Below, piece by piece: positions 9,138 through 17,344 of a DNA stretch of 64,000 nucleotides. Origin of the DNA: Peteryoungia wuzhouensis (GTDB taxonomy: Bacteria; Pseudomonadota; Alphaproteobacteria; Rhizobiales; Rhizobiaceae). Each line of letters opens with the position of its first letter. Positions within the stretch are counted from its first letter, which is position 1. The stretch spans positions 150,191-214,190 of the forward strand of contig NZ_QJRY01000008.1 of the NCBI RefSeq assembly GCF_003205195.1, written 5' to 3'. Made by a program: the position numbers and the translations under genes. Below the pieces are notes generated by a model. That model did not search any database, was not told where the DNA came from, and was given only the letters and a program-made list of their open reading frames with translations.

Positions 9138-9614
9138 CTAATCCGCCACGCTGTCGCGCGAGATCTTGGCGTTGATCTCGGCAATGACGTTCTCGAAATC
9201 CTCCGCATGGGAGAAGTCGCGATAGACCGAGGCATAGCGCACGAAGGCAACGTCATCGAGCGTCTTCAGGGCTTCGAGTACCTGCAGGCCGATTTCTTCC
9301 GAGGAAATTTCCGTCTCGCCCGAGCTTTCCAGACGCCGGACAATGCCCGACACCGCGCGCTCGATACGCTCGTTGTCGACCGGTCGCTTGCGCAAGGCGA
9401 TCTGGAAGGAGCGCACCAGCTTGTCGCGGGCGAAGGGGGCCTTGCGGCCCGTCTTCTTCAGGACCATCAACTCACGCAGCTGGACCCGTTCAAACGTGGT
9501 GAAGCGACCGCCGCAATCGGGACAGATCCGCCGCCGGCGAATGGAGGTATTGTCCTCCGCCGGCCGCGAATCCTTGACCTGGGTCTCATCCGATCCACAA
9601 AAGGGGCAGCGCAT
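9138..9614 (-). CDS. nrdR: Transcriptional repressor NrdR
   Basis: NrdR represses ribonucleotide reductase genes through a zinc ribbon and an ATP-cone that senses ATP/dATP. The 158-residue protein starts [17 protein letters not shown] and completes the zinc ribbon with [18 protein letters not shown]; the ATP-cone follows from [19 protein letters not shown] to about residue 140 ([13 protein letters not shown]). It lies 12 bases after glyA and four bases before ribD, so the three are one operon. NrdR boxes were not searched for here, since no nrd gene is in the window. Confidence 0.96.
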   Translation of the reverse strand: MRCPFCGSDETQVKDSRPAEDNTSIRRRRICPDCGGRFTTFERVQLRELMVLKKTGRKAPFARDKLVRSFQIALRKRPVDNERIERAVSGIVRRLESSGETEISSEEIGLQVLEALKTLDDVAFVRYASVYRDFSHAEDFENVIAEINAKISRDSVAD

Positions 9615-9626
9615 CAGCCGTCAGCC

Positions 9627-10916
9627 TTACATGTAGGGGTACATCGGGAAGCGGTCCGTCAGGGCCACAACCTTCTCACGCACGGCCGCTTCAACCGAAG
9701 CATTGCCCTCGTCGGAATTGGCGACCTTCAATCCGTCGAGCACTTCAACGATCAGGTTGCCGATTTCCTTGAACTCGGCTTCCTTGAAGCCGCGGGTCGT
9801 GCCGGCAGGCGTGCCGAGACGGATGCCCGAGGTGACGAAGGGCTTTTCGGGGTCGAACGGGATGCCGTTCTTGTTGCAGGTGATGTAGGCGCGGCCGAGA
9901 CCGGCTTCCGCACGCTTGCCGGTCGCGTTCTTCTTGCGCAGGTCAACCAGCATCAGGTGGTTGTCGGTGCCACCCGAGACGATATCGAGATTGTGGCTGA
10001 TCAGGGTTTCGGCCAGCACCTTGGCGTTCTTCACGACCTGAGCGGCGTAATCCTTGAATTCCGGCTTCAGCGCTTCGCCGAAGGCAACCGCCTTGGCGGC
10101 GATGACATGCATCAGCGGACCGCCCTGCAGGCCTGGGAAGACGGCCGAGTTGAACTTCTTCGCCAGATCCTCGTCGTTCGTCAGGATCATGCCACCGCGC
10201 GGGCCACGGAGCGACTTGTGGGTCGTCGAGGTCGCGACATGGCAGTGCGGGAACGGCGACGGATGCTGGCCACCGGCGACGAGGCCGGCGATGTGGGCCA
10301 TGTCGACCATCAGGTAAGCGCCGACTTCGTCAGCGATTTCGCGGAAGCGCTTCCAGTCCCAGATGCGGGAATAAGCGGTACCGCCGGCAATGATGAGCTT
10401 CGGCTTGTGGGTGCGCGCCTTTTCAGCGACGTCATCCATGTCGAGCTGGTGGTCGTCTTCGCGAACGCCGTAGGAGACGACGTTGAACCACTTGCCGGAC
10501 ATGTTGACCGGCGAACCATGGGTCAGGTGACCGCCCGAGTTCAGGTCGAGGCCCATGAAGGTGTCGCCCGGCTGCAGCAGCGCGAGGAAGACGGCCTGGT
10601 TCATCTGGCTACCGGAGTTCGGCTGAACGTTGGCGAAATTGACGCCGAAGAGCTTCTTGGCGCGTTCGATCGCGAGTTCTTCCGCGATATCAACGAACTG
10701 GCAGCCGCCGTAATAGCGCTTGCCCGGATAACCTTCCGCGTACTTGTTCGTCATGATCGAGCCCTGGGCTTCGAGCACGGCGCGGGAGACGATGTTTTCA
10801 GAAGCGATCAGCTCGATCTCGTGACGCTGACGACCGAGTTCCTTCTCGATCGCACCGAAAATGTCCGGGTCCGTATCGGCGAGAGAACGAGAAAAGAAGG
10901 CATCGTTGTTCGACAT
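9627..10916 (-). CDS. glyA: Serine hydroxymethyltransferase
   Basis: GlyA interconverts serine and glycine with tetrahydrofolate as one-carbon carrier, PLP-dependent, in the cytosol. The 429-residue protein has the expected landmarks: [47 protein letters not shown], the PLP-lysine segment [12 protein letters not shown] near residue 240 and the C-terminal [18 protein letters not shown] 10916 is preceded by GAGGAGC. It is the first gene of glyA-nrdR-ribD. No glycine riboswitch or other leader RNA is visible in the 130 bases upstream. Confidence 0.97.
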   Translation of the reverse strand: MSNNDAFFSRSLADTDPDIFGAIEKELGRQRHEIELIASENIVSRAVLEAQGSIMTNKYAEGYPGKRYYGGCQFVDIAEELAIERAKKLFGVNFANVQPNSGSQMNQAVFLALLQPGDTFMGLDLNSGGHLTHGSPVNMSGKWFNVVSYGVREDDHQLDMDDVAEKARTHKPKLIIAGGTAYSRIWDWKRFREIADEVGAYLMVDMAHIAGLVAGGQHPSPFPHCHVATSTTHKSLRGPRGGMILTNDEDLAKKFNSAVFPGLQGGPLMHVIAAKAVAFGEALKPEFKDYAAQVVKNAKVLAETLISHNLDIVSGGTDNHLMLVDLRKKNATGKRAEAGLGRAYITCNKNGIPFDPEKPFVTSGIRLGTPAGTTRGFKEAEFKEIGNLIVEVLDGLKVANSDEGNASVEAAVREKVVALTDRFPMYPYM

Positions 10917-11042
10917 GATCGCTGGCTCCTCAAAAGCGTTTGATGCTGTGGGGTCTTAACGTTCCGCAGTCACGAGAGCAATACGGAGAACGACATTTGC
11001 GGATCAATTGGCGTTCACGCACAAAAGGCCGCAGCCTGTCGC

Positions 11043-11366
11043 TCATGCGGGGCGCAGGTCCATGCAGCCGTTGCGGAGTGCGGGCAGGACGAGCCAAGCG
11101 CCATGGGTGTAGAGATTGCGGGCGGACGCGGCATCCGGAGCCGTGACGACCGTGCGGCCGCTGCCTGCACGCAGGATGCCGGCGCCTTCCGGCAGACGGG
11201 CCGGGACATGGGGTCCGAGCACCAGGACTGCGGATCCGACGGGACCGAGAGCCGCAGTCGCCACCACGAGAAAGCCGAACCAGCTGGACACGATAGCGAG
11301 CAGGATGGCGCCCCTCTTCAGCAGCTTCGCCACCCCTCCCCGGACCGTGACTCGCTCAATAGTCAT
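11043..11366 (-). CDS. Small membrane-anchored protein, unknown
   Basis: A 107-residue protein that I do not recognise. After a basic N-terminus (MTIERVTVRGGVAKLLKRG) there is one membrane helix (AILLAIVSSWFGFLVVATAALG) and a soluble C-terminal part of about 60 residues containing AGSGRTVVTAPDAASARNLYTHGA. The ATG at 11366 overlaps the end of the upstream gene by 11 bases, so the two are translationally coupled. It is the last gene of the four-gene operon that begins with the FAD oxidase; no terminator was seen before glyA. Confidence 0.65.
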   Translation of the reverse strand: MTIERVTVRGGVAKLLKRGAILLAIVSSWFGFLVVATAALGPVGSAVLVLGPHVPARLPEGAGILRAGSGRTVVTAPDAASARNLYTHGAWLVLPALRNGCMDLRPA

Positions 11367-12426
11367 AGACGTGTTCCAGCTCGAGGCCGACAGCACCGAG
11401 TTCGCTGAAAAGTGCCGGCAGATCACGAACCTTGGCCTGCAGCAGCATCCGGCGCCCTGTGAACCCGTCGCGGTTTATGTCGACGATCCGGGTTGCGAAA
11501 CCGAGTTGGCTTGGCACGGAAGCGCCGAGCGCCGAGACCATGATGTCGTCATTGCCGGCGATTTCCACAATGCGGCCGTTTCGCGCTGCGATCTGCTGCA
11601 GGATGACGGTAAAGGCGCGGTAGCGCGGTGTTTCGATGAGGATGCCATCGGCGCCCCGATCTTCAACAACGGTGACGTCGGCGATGGACTGCAAATCCGC
11701 CGCCGGGACACCGGCGATCAAGGACCGGATCGTCAGCTGCGCCTGGCCGGTCGCTGCGACCGCGCCGGCGATCACGCGGGCGTAAGCGGCCTTGGCCTTC
11801 CATTCGCCACCAAGGGCCAGCCTGCGCTCCCAACTGCGGAGCGACGTGACGGGCTCGGCCCAAAGCTTCGTGACCGAACCGTCGAAATTATATTTGTACC
11901 AGGGGGTCTGGTGCAGGAACTGACCATAATCTTCGGCCATCACGGCCGCATAGCGATCTTGGGGCGCCTTGTCCGCGCCTCGCAGAAGGGCAAAGAGGCG
12001 CCCCACCGTTTCCTCGTAGAGCGCCTTCATGCCCATTTCGAGCGTAAAGCTCACGCCGATGACATGGATGGTCCGGCGGGTGGCGACGTCGGCACCGCCG
12101 TGGCGGTCCGCTTCGCGATTGAGGGCACAGAAGGATGCCCAGAAGCCGACCACGCTTCTTGTATAGCCGAAGTCATGTTCGTCGCCCGTTTTGAGGATAT
12201 TGGCGAGGCCTTCATAGGCATAGACGATGTGCCATTCGGGATAGGTCAGATAGCTGTTCGCCTCCGCCCTCAGGAAGGCGGGATCGGTCATCTTCGGCGT
12301 GAAAGTCTCCTGCTGTGGTTCGGCCGTGCAGAAGGTCTCGACATAGCCGACGGGTATCAGCAGAACGACGATGAGAAGGACGAACGAGAGTGCCAGCCAT
12401 TTTGCCAGGCGCAGGACCTTCCGCAT
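11356..12426 (-). CDS. Conserved membrane-anchored protein, unknown
   Basis: A 356-residue protein of unknown function. An N-terminal membrane helix (residues 8-28, LAKWLALSFVLLIVVLLIPVG) anchors a large probably periplasmic domain. That domain holds a distinctive aromatic and acidic segment, NSYLTYPEWHIVYAYEGLAN, around residues 58-77, and another, ETPWYKYNF-like, near residue 170. No catalytic motif is recognised. It starts one base after the DUF4383-like gene and overlaps the next gene. Strict coupling with an oxidase and two membrane proteins suggests a shared envelope role, which is inference. Confidence 0.65.
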   Translation of the reverse strand: MRKVLRLAKWLALSFVLLIVVLLIPVGYVETFCTAEPQQETFTPKMTDPAFLRAEANSYLTYPEWHIVYAYEGLANILKTGDEHDFGYTRSVVGFWASFCALNREADRHGGADVATRRTIHVIGVSFTLEMGMKALYEETVGRLFALLRGADKAPQDRYAAVMAEDYGQFLHQTPWYKYNFDGSVTKLWAEPVTSLRSWERRLALGGEWKAKAAYARVIAGAVAATGQAQLTIRSLIAGVPAADLQSIADVTVVEDRGADGILIETPRYRAFTVILQQIAARNGRIVEIAGNDDIMVSALGASVPSQLGFATRIVDINRDGFTGRRMLLQAKVRDLPALFSELGAVGLELEHVYDY

Positions 12427-12831
12427 TTACGCCTCCCTGCGGAAGACGAATGCGGACACGACCGCGAGACCGCCCAACGTGATGTGCGGCAGGTTGGCGA
12501 GGATCTTGAAGCCCAAAGGCAGGTCCTGAATACCGTAGTTGATGATGCCGAGATCGAGATAACCCGAACCGGTCGCCAGGCCCAGAAGACCGTCGGCCAG
12601 ATAGAGAATGCCGAAATAGAGGAGGAAACTGCGTGCGGCACGCCCAGAGGCGAAAGCAGCGATGCCCGCCCACAGCGCAGAGGCCAGGTGCAGAAGGTCA
12701 TCATAGATGTCGAGCGCGAAGATCCCGAACGCACGCCCTTCGGCATCGGTGAGGCCGGGAATGTAGTTCAACCCCGCGACGACGAGCAGGATGGCGGCAT
12801 AGGCAAAGGCGATCTTGCGAACGGTCGTCAT
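12427..12831 (-). CDS. Four-helix membrane protein, DUF4383-like
   Basis: A 134-residue integral membrane protein with four predicted helices. The pattern of YIPGLTDAEGRAFGIFALD followed by DDLLHLASALWAGIAAF resembles the DUF4383 family, in which a GIF-x-hydrophobic-D/N-x2-H motif joins helices 1 and 2. It sits between the FAD oxidase (12 bases upstream) and the 356-residue anchored protein (adjacent). Function is unknown; the call as DUF4383-like rests on motif likeness only. Confidence 0.65.
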   Translation of the reverse strand: MTTVRKIAFAYAAILLVVAGLNYIPGLTDAEGRAFGIFALDIYDDLLHLASALWAGIAAFASGRAARSFLLYFGILYLADGLLGLATGSGYLDLGIINYGIQDLPLGFKILANLPHITLGGLAVVSAFVFRREA

Positions 12832-12843
12832 GAGTTACCCTCT

Positions 12844-14334
12844 TCAGATCTTTGAGATATAATTCGTCCAGAAGCCGTTCTGGAAGCGCAAATCCGGATC
12901 AAGGCGGCGCTTGGCCTCGGCAAACTCACCAACACGCGGATAGGCGCGGCGCAGTTGATCAAGGGTCGGATGTGGACGATAGGGCAGATAATAGCTGCCG
13001 CCAATCTCCGTGACGCGGTCGATCAATGCGCGGGTCATGCGTGCCATGTCCTCTTCGCCCCTCACCGACATTTCCTGTGAGAACAGCATAACGGCGGCAA
13101 TGCGCGGCACGGTCGCGTAAGCCAGCACGCTGTCATGATCCGTGTCGACGAAACGCAGCGTGATATTCAGCAACTCCTGATAGGAGGACGGGATGACCTC
13201 GCGGCAGATGCGGACGAAATCGGCGAAGCGCTCGGGCGCTACGAAATATTCGTGCAGGATGTCGGTGCGGTCGGGGTCGCCGTCATCAAGGGTGGCGACG
13301 GGCTCGTTCATCAGGCTGTTGCGGGTGGCGATGCCCGAAGTCAGCGCCGGGCTGATGGACGATTCCAGCATCCAGCGGACATGCTTGACGCGGTCGGAGC
13401 CTACCTGTTCGCGAAAGACCTTGGCGGCGACGTGACTGACGAAACCCGATCCGCTCGCCGGCGGGATGACGGCCTGATCCGCCGTCGGGCGGTAGGAGAT
13501 CAAGAGGCCGCTCTCGAAAAACCGGTCGATGGCGACATCCAGCCGGCCATAAGCCATCTCGACCGTCGGGTCGGCTTTCAAGGTCTCGATGAAACGCTTG
13601 CCGAGTTCCTCTCCGGCGACATGCTCGAATGTAGGCGCGAGATTGCGGTTCGGCACGATCTCGATCTCAAGTTCGACGATCACGCCGAAAAGGCCGTAAC
13701 CACCCATTGCAAGTTTGAAAAGCTCTGCATTTTCCGTGCGTGAGCAGGTGAGCAAGGTGCCATCGGCGAGCAGCATCTCGATCGAACGCACCGTGGTTCC
13801 AAAGGCACTCCACGGCACAGGCCAACCATGGGCATTGACCGAGAAGGTGCTGGCGACACCGAAATCATGATTGGACTGCATGACCTTCGGCGAAAAGCCA
13901 ATGGCATCGAGCCGTTCGATCAGTTCGCTCCAGCGCATCCCGGCAGACACGCGGCACGTACCGGCCGCCGTATCGGCATCAAGCCAGCCTCTGTCGAGCG
14001 TGAGCACTGTGCCGTCTGCCTGGAGGCTTTGTGCTCCCATGGAGTGGCGGGCTGCACTTGCAACGACAGGGCGACCGGCATTCTCAGCCTCCACCAATTC
14101 ACGACGGACCGCCTCCACGAGAGCGTCTCGTCGGTCGTCGCTGAGCAGGATATGGCGCGCGACCCGGGTGGGGGACAGAAGGCTTGCGTCGTTGAGCATC
14201 GCGTCGGCGCTTGGTGTGCCTCCGGGAAAGGCCTCTCCGAAGCCAATGCTCTCGTGTCCAAGCCTGTGGGCCGCATATCCCCCGGCTGCCGCACCCGCCG
14301 CAAACAACAAGGCCCGTCTCGTCAGTTTTCCCAT
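12844..14334 (-). CDS. Exported FAD-dependent oxidase, VAO/ALO type
   Basis: A 496-residue FAD-linked oxidase of the vanillyl-alcohol oxidase fold. The N-terminus KLTRRALLFAAGAAAGGYA is Tat-like (two adjacent Arg before a hydrophobic stretch). The FAD-binding domain spans about residues 65-240, with AARHSMGAQSLQADGTVLTL and the SNHDFGVASTFSVNAHG segment. The C-terminal part ends with DPDLRFQNGFWTNYI, like D-arabinono-1,4-lactone oxidases, where a sugar lactone is oxidised with O2. The substrate is not known. ATG 14334 is preceded by GGCGGGGG; an in-frame ATG at 14382 lacks a ribosome site. It is the first gene of a four-gene operon. Confidence 0.82.
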   Translation of the reverse strand: MGKLTRRALLFAAGAAAGGYAAHRLGHESIGFGEAFPGGTPSADAMLNDASLLSPTRVARHILLSDDRRDALVEAVRRELVEAENAGRPVVASAARHSMGAQSLQADGTVLTLDRGWLDADTAAGTCRVSAGMRWSELIERLDAIGFSPKVMQSNHDFGVASTFSVNAHGWPVPWSAFGTTVRSIEMLLADGTLLTCSRTENAELFKLAMGGYGLFGVIVELEIEIVPNRNLAPTFEHVAGEELGKRFIETLKADPTVEMAYGRLDVAIDRFFESGLLISYRPTADQAVIPPASGSGFVSHVAAKVFREQVGSDRVKHVRWMLESSISPALTSGIATRNSLMNEPVATLDDGDPDRTDILHEYFVAPERFADFVRICREVIPSSYQELLNITLRFVDTDHDSVLAYATVPRIAAVMLFSQEMSVRGEEDMARMTRALIDRVTEIGGSYYLPYRPHPTLDQLRRAYPRVGEFAEAKRRLDPDLRFQNGFWTNYISKI

Positions 14335-14417
14335 CCATACCCCCGCCGGTTCAGTTGAGTCGTGTTCCTTACCGGCATTCATGAGTAGGCAGTCGCATTT
14401 TAGAGCGCAAGACCACG

Positions 14418-14446
14418 AAAAAAGCCGCGTCGGGGGACGCGGCTTT
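14418..14446 (-). terminator. Terminator of ldtP
   Basis: On the minus strand a stem AAAGCCGCGTC/GACGCGGCTTT with a short loop runs into TTTTTTC. It lies about 30 bases beyond the ldtP stop. Confidence 0.88.
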
Positions 14447-14472
14447 GAGGCTAACAGCGGTTTATTCTCTGC

Positions 14473-15801
14473 TTATTGCGGCAGAATGTCGTCATCGACG
14501 GAGCCGCTGACCTGTTCCTGGCCAATATTGGCCTGAAGCGCCAGCTGCTGATCGCCGTCCTTCTCATAGATGTCGTCGCGGAACTGGACGACACCCTGCT
14601 TGGGCGACCATGCCGTGATGTAGACCCAGTGCACACCGATCTCGTCGGCAACCTTGATCGGCGTGTTGACGCGGCTGGCGATGACGCGCTCAATTTCCTG
14701 GCGGTTCCAGCCGGGCGTGTTTTTCAGCACCCAGACGACAACGTCGCGGACGTTCTGAATACGCACACAGCCCGAGGATTCGAAGCGCATCAGCTTGTTG
14801 AACAGGCCCTGCGTCGGCGTGTCATGCATATAGACGCCGTCGGGGCTGGGGAAGTTGATCTTCGTCGACGACATCGCGTTGATCTTGCCAGGGTCCTGAC
14901 GGAAGGTCAGGTTCGGGGCCTTCGGCGCGAACCAGTCGACGCTTTCAGGCGCGACTTCATTGCCCTTGCCGTCGATCAGGCGAATGGCATTGCGCGACAG
15001 ATAGGTCGGATCCTTCTGCATCAACGGAACGATGTCCTTTTCGACGATCGAACGCGGTGCCGTCCAGTAAGGATTGAGGATAATGTCCGAGACCTTGGAG
15101 CTGACCAGCGGCGACGGGCGGCTGATGCGGCCGACGATGGCCGTATTGCGCAGGGCCACTTCGTCGTTTTCCACGGCTTCCACATAGGCCGCAGGGATGT
15201 TGACCACGATGTAGCGGTTTTCCAGCGGCTTTGCGAGCGTGTCCTGCAGGCGCTGATAGTTGACGTTGAGCTGGTTCAGACGAACGTCGGCCGAGATATT
15301 GAGCGCCTTCAGCGTGAATTCGCCGAGCACGCCGTCTTCCGGCAGGCCGTGGCGGGCCTGGAAACGCTTGACGGCACCGTCGACATAGCTGTCGAACGAA
15401 TTCGACATGCCGGCTTCCTGCGGCAGATCGCCGGCCACCATCAGGCGCTGGCGCAAAGCCTGCACGGACGGATCGGTGACGCCGAGTTGCAGCTTGACGG
15501 AGGGATTGACCTGCGGCCACCCGCCATTCGAGACGATCATCTGGTACTGGCCAATGGCCTGCTGGATGTTGATCAGGCTCGACGGGCTCAGCATCGCGGT
15601 GTTGGAGACGACGGTGGTGGTCGTGCGCGATGCCTGGGCATCGAACTGGTCGTCCCAGTTGCCGCGACGCGGTGCATTGATCAACTCGTCCACTGCCGTC
15701 TGGGCAGCGGCCTGACCGGCGACGGCTGCGACACCCATTGCAGCCGCGCCGCGCAGCAGCGACCGCCGTGAAAGATCAACGATTCCCGTTTTCTTGGACA
15801 T
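14473..15801 (-). CDS. ldtP: L,D-transpeptidase LdtP (YcbB-type)
   Basis: A 442-residue exported L,D-transpeptidase that makes 3-3 peptidoglycan cross-links. The N-terminus has a Tat-like signal (SRRSLLRGAAAMG, Ala-rich cleavage region). A peptidoglycan-binding-like segment lies near residues 110-165 (VDGAVKRFQARHGLPEDGVL). The catalytic YkuD domain contains MHDTPTQ and RFESSGCVRIQNV, with the nucleophile Cys at residue 345. ATG 15801 was chosen because it starts the signal peptide and has AGGGA upstream. The adjacent regulator gene on the same strand is the ldtR/ldtP arrangement known from Liberibacter and Sinorhizobium, where LdtR controls ldtP. Confidence 0.92.
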   Translation of the reverse strand: MSKKTGIVDLSRRSLLRGAAAMGVAAVAGQAAAQTAVDELINAPRRGNWDDQFDAQASRTTTTVVSNTAMLSPSSLINIQQAIGQYQMIVSNGGWPQVNPSVKLQLGVTDPSVQALRQRLMVAGDLPQEAGMSNSFDSYVDGAVKRFQARHGLPEDGVLGEFTLKALNISADVRLNQLNVNYQRLQDTLAKPLENRYIVVNIPAAYVEAVENDEVALRNTAIVGRISRPSPLVSSKVSDIILNPYWTAPRSIVEKDIVPLMQKDPTYLSRNAIRLIDGKGNEVAPESVDWFAPKAPNLTFRQDPGKINAMSSTKINFPSPDGVYMHDTPTQGLFNKLMRFESSGCVRIQNVRDVVVWVLKNTPGWNRQEIERVIASRVNTPIKVADEIGVHWVYITAWSPKQGVVQFRDDIYEKDGDQQLALQANIGQEQVSGSVDDDILPQ

Positions 15802-15848
15802 ATTCCCTACCGTTTCATCCTGAACCAGAACCAGACGCATACCGCCTC

Positions 15849-15856
15849 ATGGTTAA
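15849..15856 (-). promoter_or_regulatory. TTAACCAT motif (possible CtrA half-site) upstream of ldtP
   Basis: The plus strand reads ATGGTTAA, which on the ldtP strand is TTAACCAT, 48 bases before the ldtP start. This octamer is an alphaproteobacterial CtrA half-site as I recall it. An eight-base match is weak alone; the position and orientation toward a cell-wall gene are what make it worth recording. Confidence 0.35.
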
Positions 15857-16030
15857 CAAAGCGCCGCCAAAAAGGGCGTGCCAGCTCGTTGTTGGGTGTT
15901 CGGGAGGCGGTCAAATCACGCGCTCCGCTCGTCCCGGCGGTCCCATATCAATATGGCCAATTCGTGTCACCAAGGGGCTGTGTCACGAGAGCGTGTCCAG
16001 GAGCCAAACGCTTGTGACCGCGAAACGACA

Positions 16031-16063
16031 GAACCGGCCGCTTCACGAGGACGCGGCCGGTTC
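16031..16063 (-). terminator. Hairpin after ldtR
   Basis: An 11-base perfect stem (GAACCGGCCGC pairing with GCGGCCGGTTC) around an 11-base loop, 43 bases past the ldtR stop. There is no T-run, so it is either an attenuating hairpin that limits read-through from ldtR into ldtP or an RNA-stabilising structure. Confidence 0.55.
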
Positions 16064-16105
16064 GGTGCGGTGGATCGCTGTCTGGAGGTCGGCGAGCGGT
16101 CAGGC

Positions 16106-16615
16106 TCAGAGGCGGTAGAGGATCTGGTCGTTCCAGAAGCGGTCGAGGCGCTGCAGGAGCTTGTTCATCTGGGTGAACTCGTCAGTGCCGATGCCGCCGA
16201 CCTTCTGGATCGAGCCGATGTGGCGCTCATAGAGCTTGGCAACGGTTTCGGCGATCTCCTGGCCGGCATCCGTCAGGCTGATGCGGACCGAGCGACGGTC
16301 GACGCGCGAGCGCTGGTGATTGATGAAGCCGAGGTCGACGAGCTTCTTGACGTTGTAGGAGACGTTCGAGCCCAGGTAATAGCCGCGCGAGCGCAGTTCG
16401 CCGGCGGTCAGTTCGGCATTGCCAATGTTGAAGAGGAGCAGCGCCTGGATGGCGTTGACGTCGGAGCGACCCTTGCGGTCGAACTCGTCCTTGATCACAT
16501 CGAGAAGGCGGCGGTGGAGACGTTCCACCAGGTGCAGGGATTCCAGGTAGAGCGAGCGGATTGCTTCTTCCTGCGGATCAAGGGGGGCCGACTGCGGCTT
16601 GAGCTTCGTGTTCAT
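16106..16615 (-). CDS. ldtR: MarR family regulator LdtR
   Basis: A 169-residue winged-helix MarR protein. The DNA-binding part covers about residues 55-120, with NVSYNVKKLVDLGFINHQRS as helix-turn-helix and wing entry RSRVDRRSVRISLTDAGQ. A long N-terminal helix (EEAIRSLYLESLHLVERLHRR) serves dimerisation. The length, the start MNTKLKPQSAP and position beside ldtP match LdtR, shown in Liberibacter asiaticus and Sinorhizobium meliloti to control ldtP and stress tolerance and to be inactivated by small phenolic ligands. ATG 16615 has GAGG upstream; a GTG at 16630 is possible. Confidence 0.9.
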   Translation of the reverse strand: MNTKLKPQSAPLDPQEEAIRSLYLESLHLVERLHRRLLDVIKDEFDRKGRSDVNAIQALLLFNIGNAELTAGELRSRGYYLGSNVSYNVKKLVDLGFINHQRSRVDRRSVRISLTDAGQEIAETVAKLYERHIGSIQKVGGIGTDEFTQMNKLLQRLDRFWNDQILYRL

Positions 16616-16747
16616 ATCGATCTGCCTCACTGTTTTGTTTGGCGGTGTTGGTTTTTTCTCCCGCCTTGATGAGGACAGTATCCAATGCGCATAAAATTCT
16701 ATTTAAAACGCAGGCTTAACAGAGGCTTACCAAAGCCCGTCCTGCGA

Positions 16748-17185
16748 TCAGGGTAAATCAACGGTTATCGTCTCCCGCTTGTGTCTGCTTTCGAGCCACA
16801 ACGCCAGGCGGAACACCAGGTACAGCACCGCGACGGAGACATGCATGACGATGGCCAGCATGTTGTGGCCGAAGATCTCGGGCCAGACGGAGAACATGAG
16901 AACCTGGCCGCCGGCTGCGATCATCCACATCACCGGCCCCCAGGAGCCGGCGAGCCACAGGCCGAGGGCTGCCACCGGAAAGACGACGGCGAGCCCGGCT
17001 GCGGCAACTCGCCAAGGCAGAGACAGAAGATCGAAACGGCCGAGGCCACCATGGCTGTAGCCGACCAGCATGGCCCAGTATTGCAGCCCGAACCACAGGC
17101 AGCCGAGCGCAACCAGACGCAGGAACAGCACATAGATGAACTCCGTCAGACTGCGGAGCGGCGTGGTCGGCGAATCAGCTTCCAT
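16748..17185 (-). CDS. DUF6163 membrane protein
   Basis: A 145-residue integral membrane protein with four predicted helices. It matches DUF6163, a Rhizobiales family of unknown function, by its size, its N-terminal LTEFIYVLFLRLVALGCLWFG and its invariant position beside hemB. The C-terminus is a basic cytoplasmic tail (LESRHKRETITVD). ATG 17185 was chosen; a GTG three codons upstream is also open. It is divergent from hemB across about 160 bases. Confidence 0.8.
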   Translation of the reverse strand: MEADSPTTPLRSLTEFIYVLFLRLVALGCLWFGLQYWAMLVGYSHGGLGRFDLLSLPWRVAAAGLAVVFPVAALGLWLAGSWGPVMWMIAAGGQVLMFSVWPEIFGHNMLAIVMHVSVAVLYLVFRLALWLESRHKRETITVDLP

Positions 17186-17344
17186 GGTATCCACGATAGG
17201 GCCTCGCTCTGGCGACCGCCAGCAGTGGCAACCCGCCCTCCCCTGACCGCTTGCGACATAGCGTCGTTTTGCAAGCGGCAGGCGGCATGGTATCAGCAGC
17301 GACCAAAGACGGCAAAAGACGCAGACGAGAACAAGGACGAGACG

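Larger units (their letters stand above)
15802..16105. other. Intergenic region between ldtR and ldtP
   Basis: These 304 bases carry the presumed ldtP promoter. Two elements stand out: a TTAACCAT motif on the minus strand (15849-15856) and a perfect hairpin (16031-16063) just after the ldtR stop. The LdtR-binding site should also lie here, but I cannot pick it out with confidence. Confidence 0.55.

Noticed and set aside
16670..16730. CtrA box upstream of ldtR
   Set aside because: Two TTAA elements are present (near TTTAAAACGCAGGCTTAAC) but nine bases apart rather than seven.
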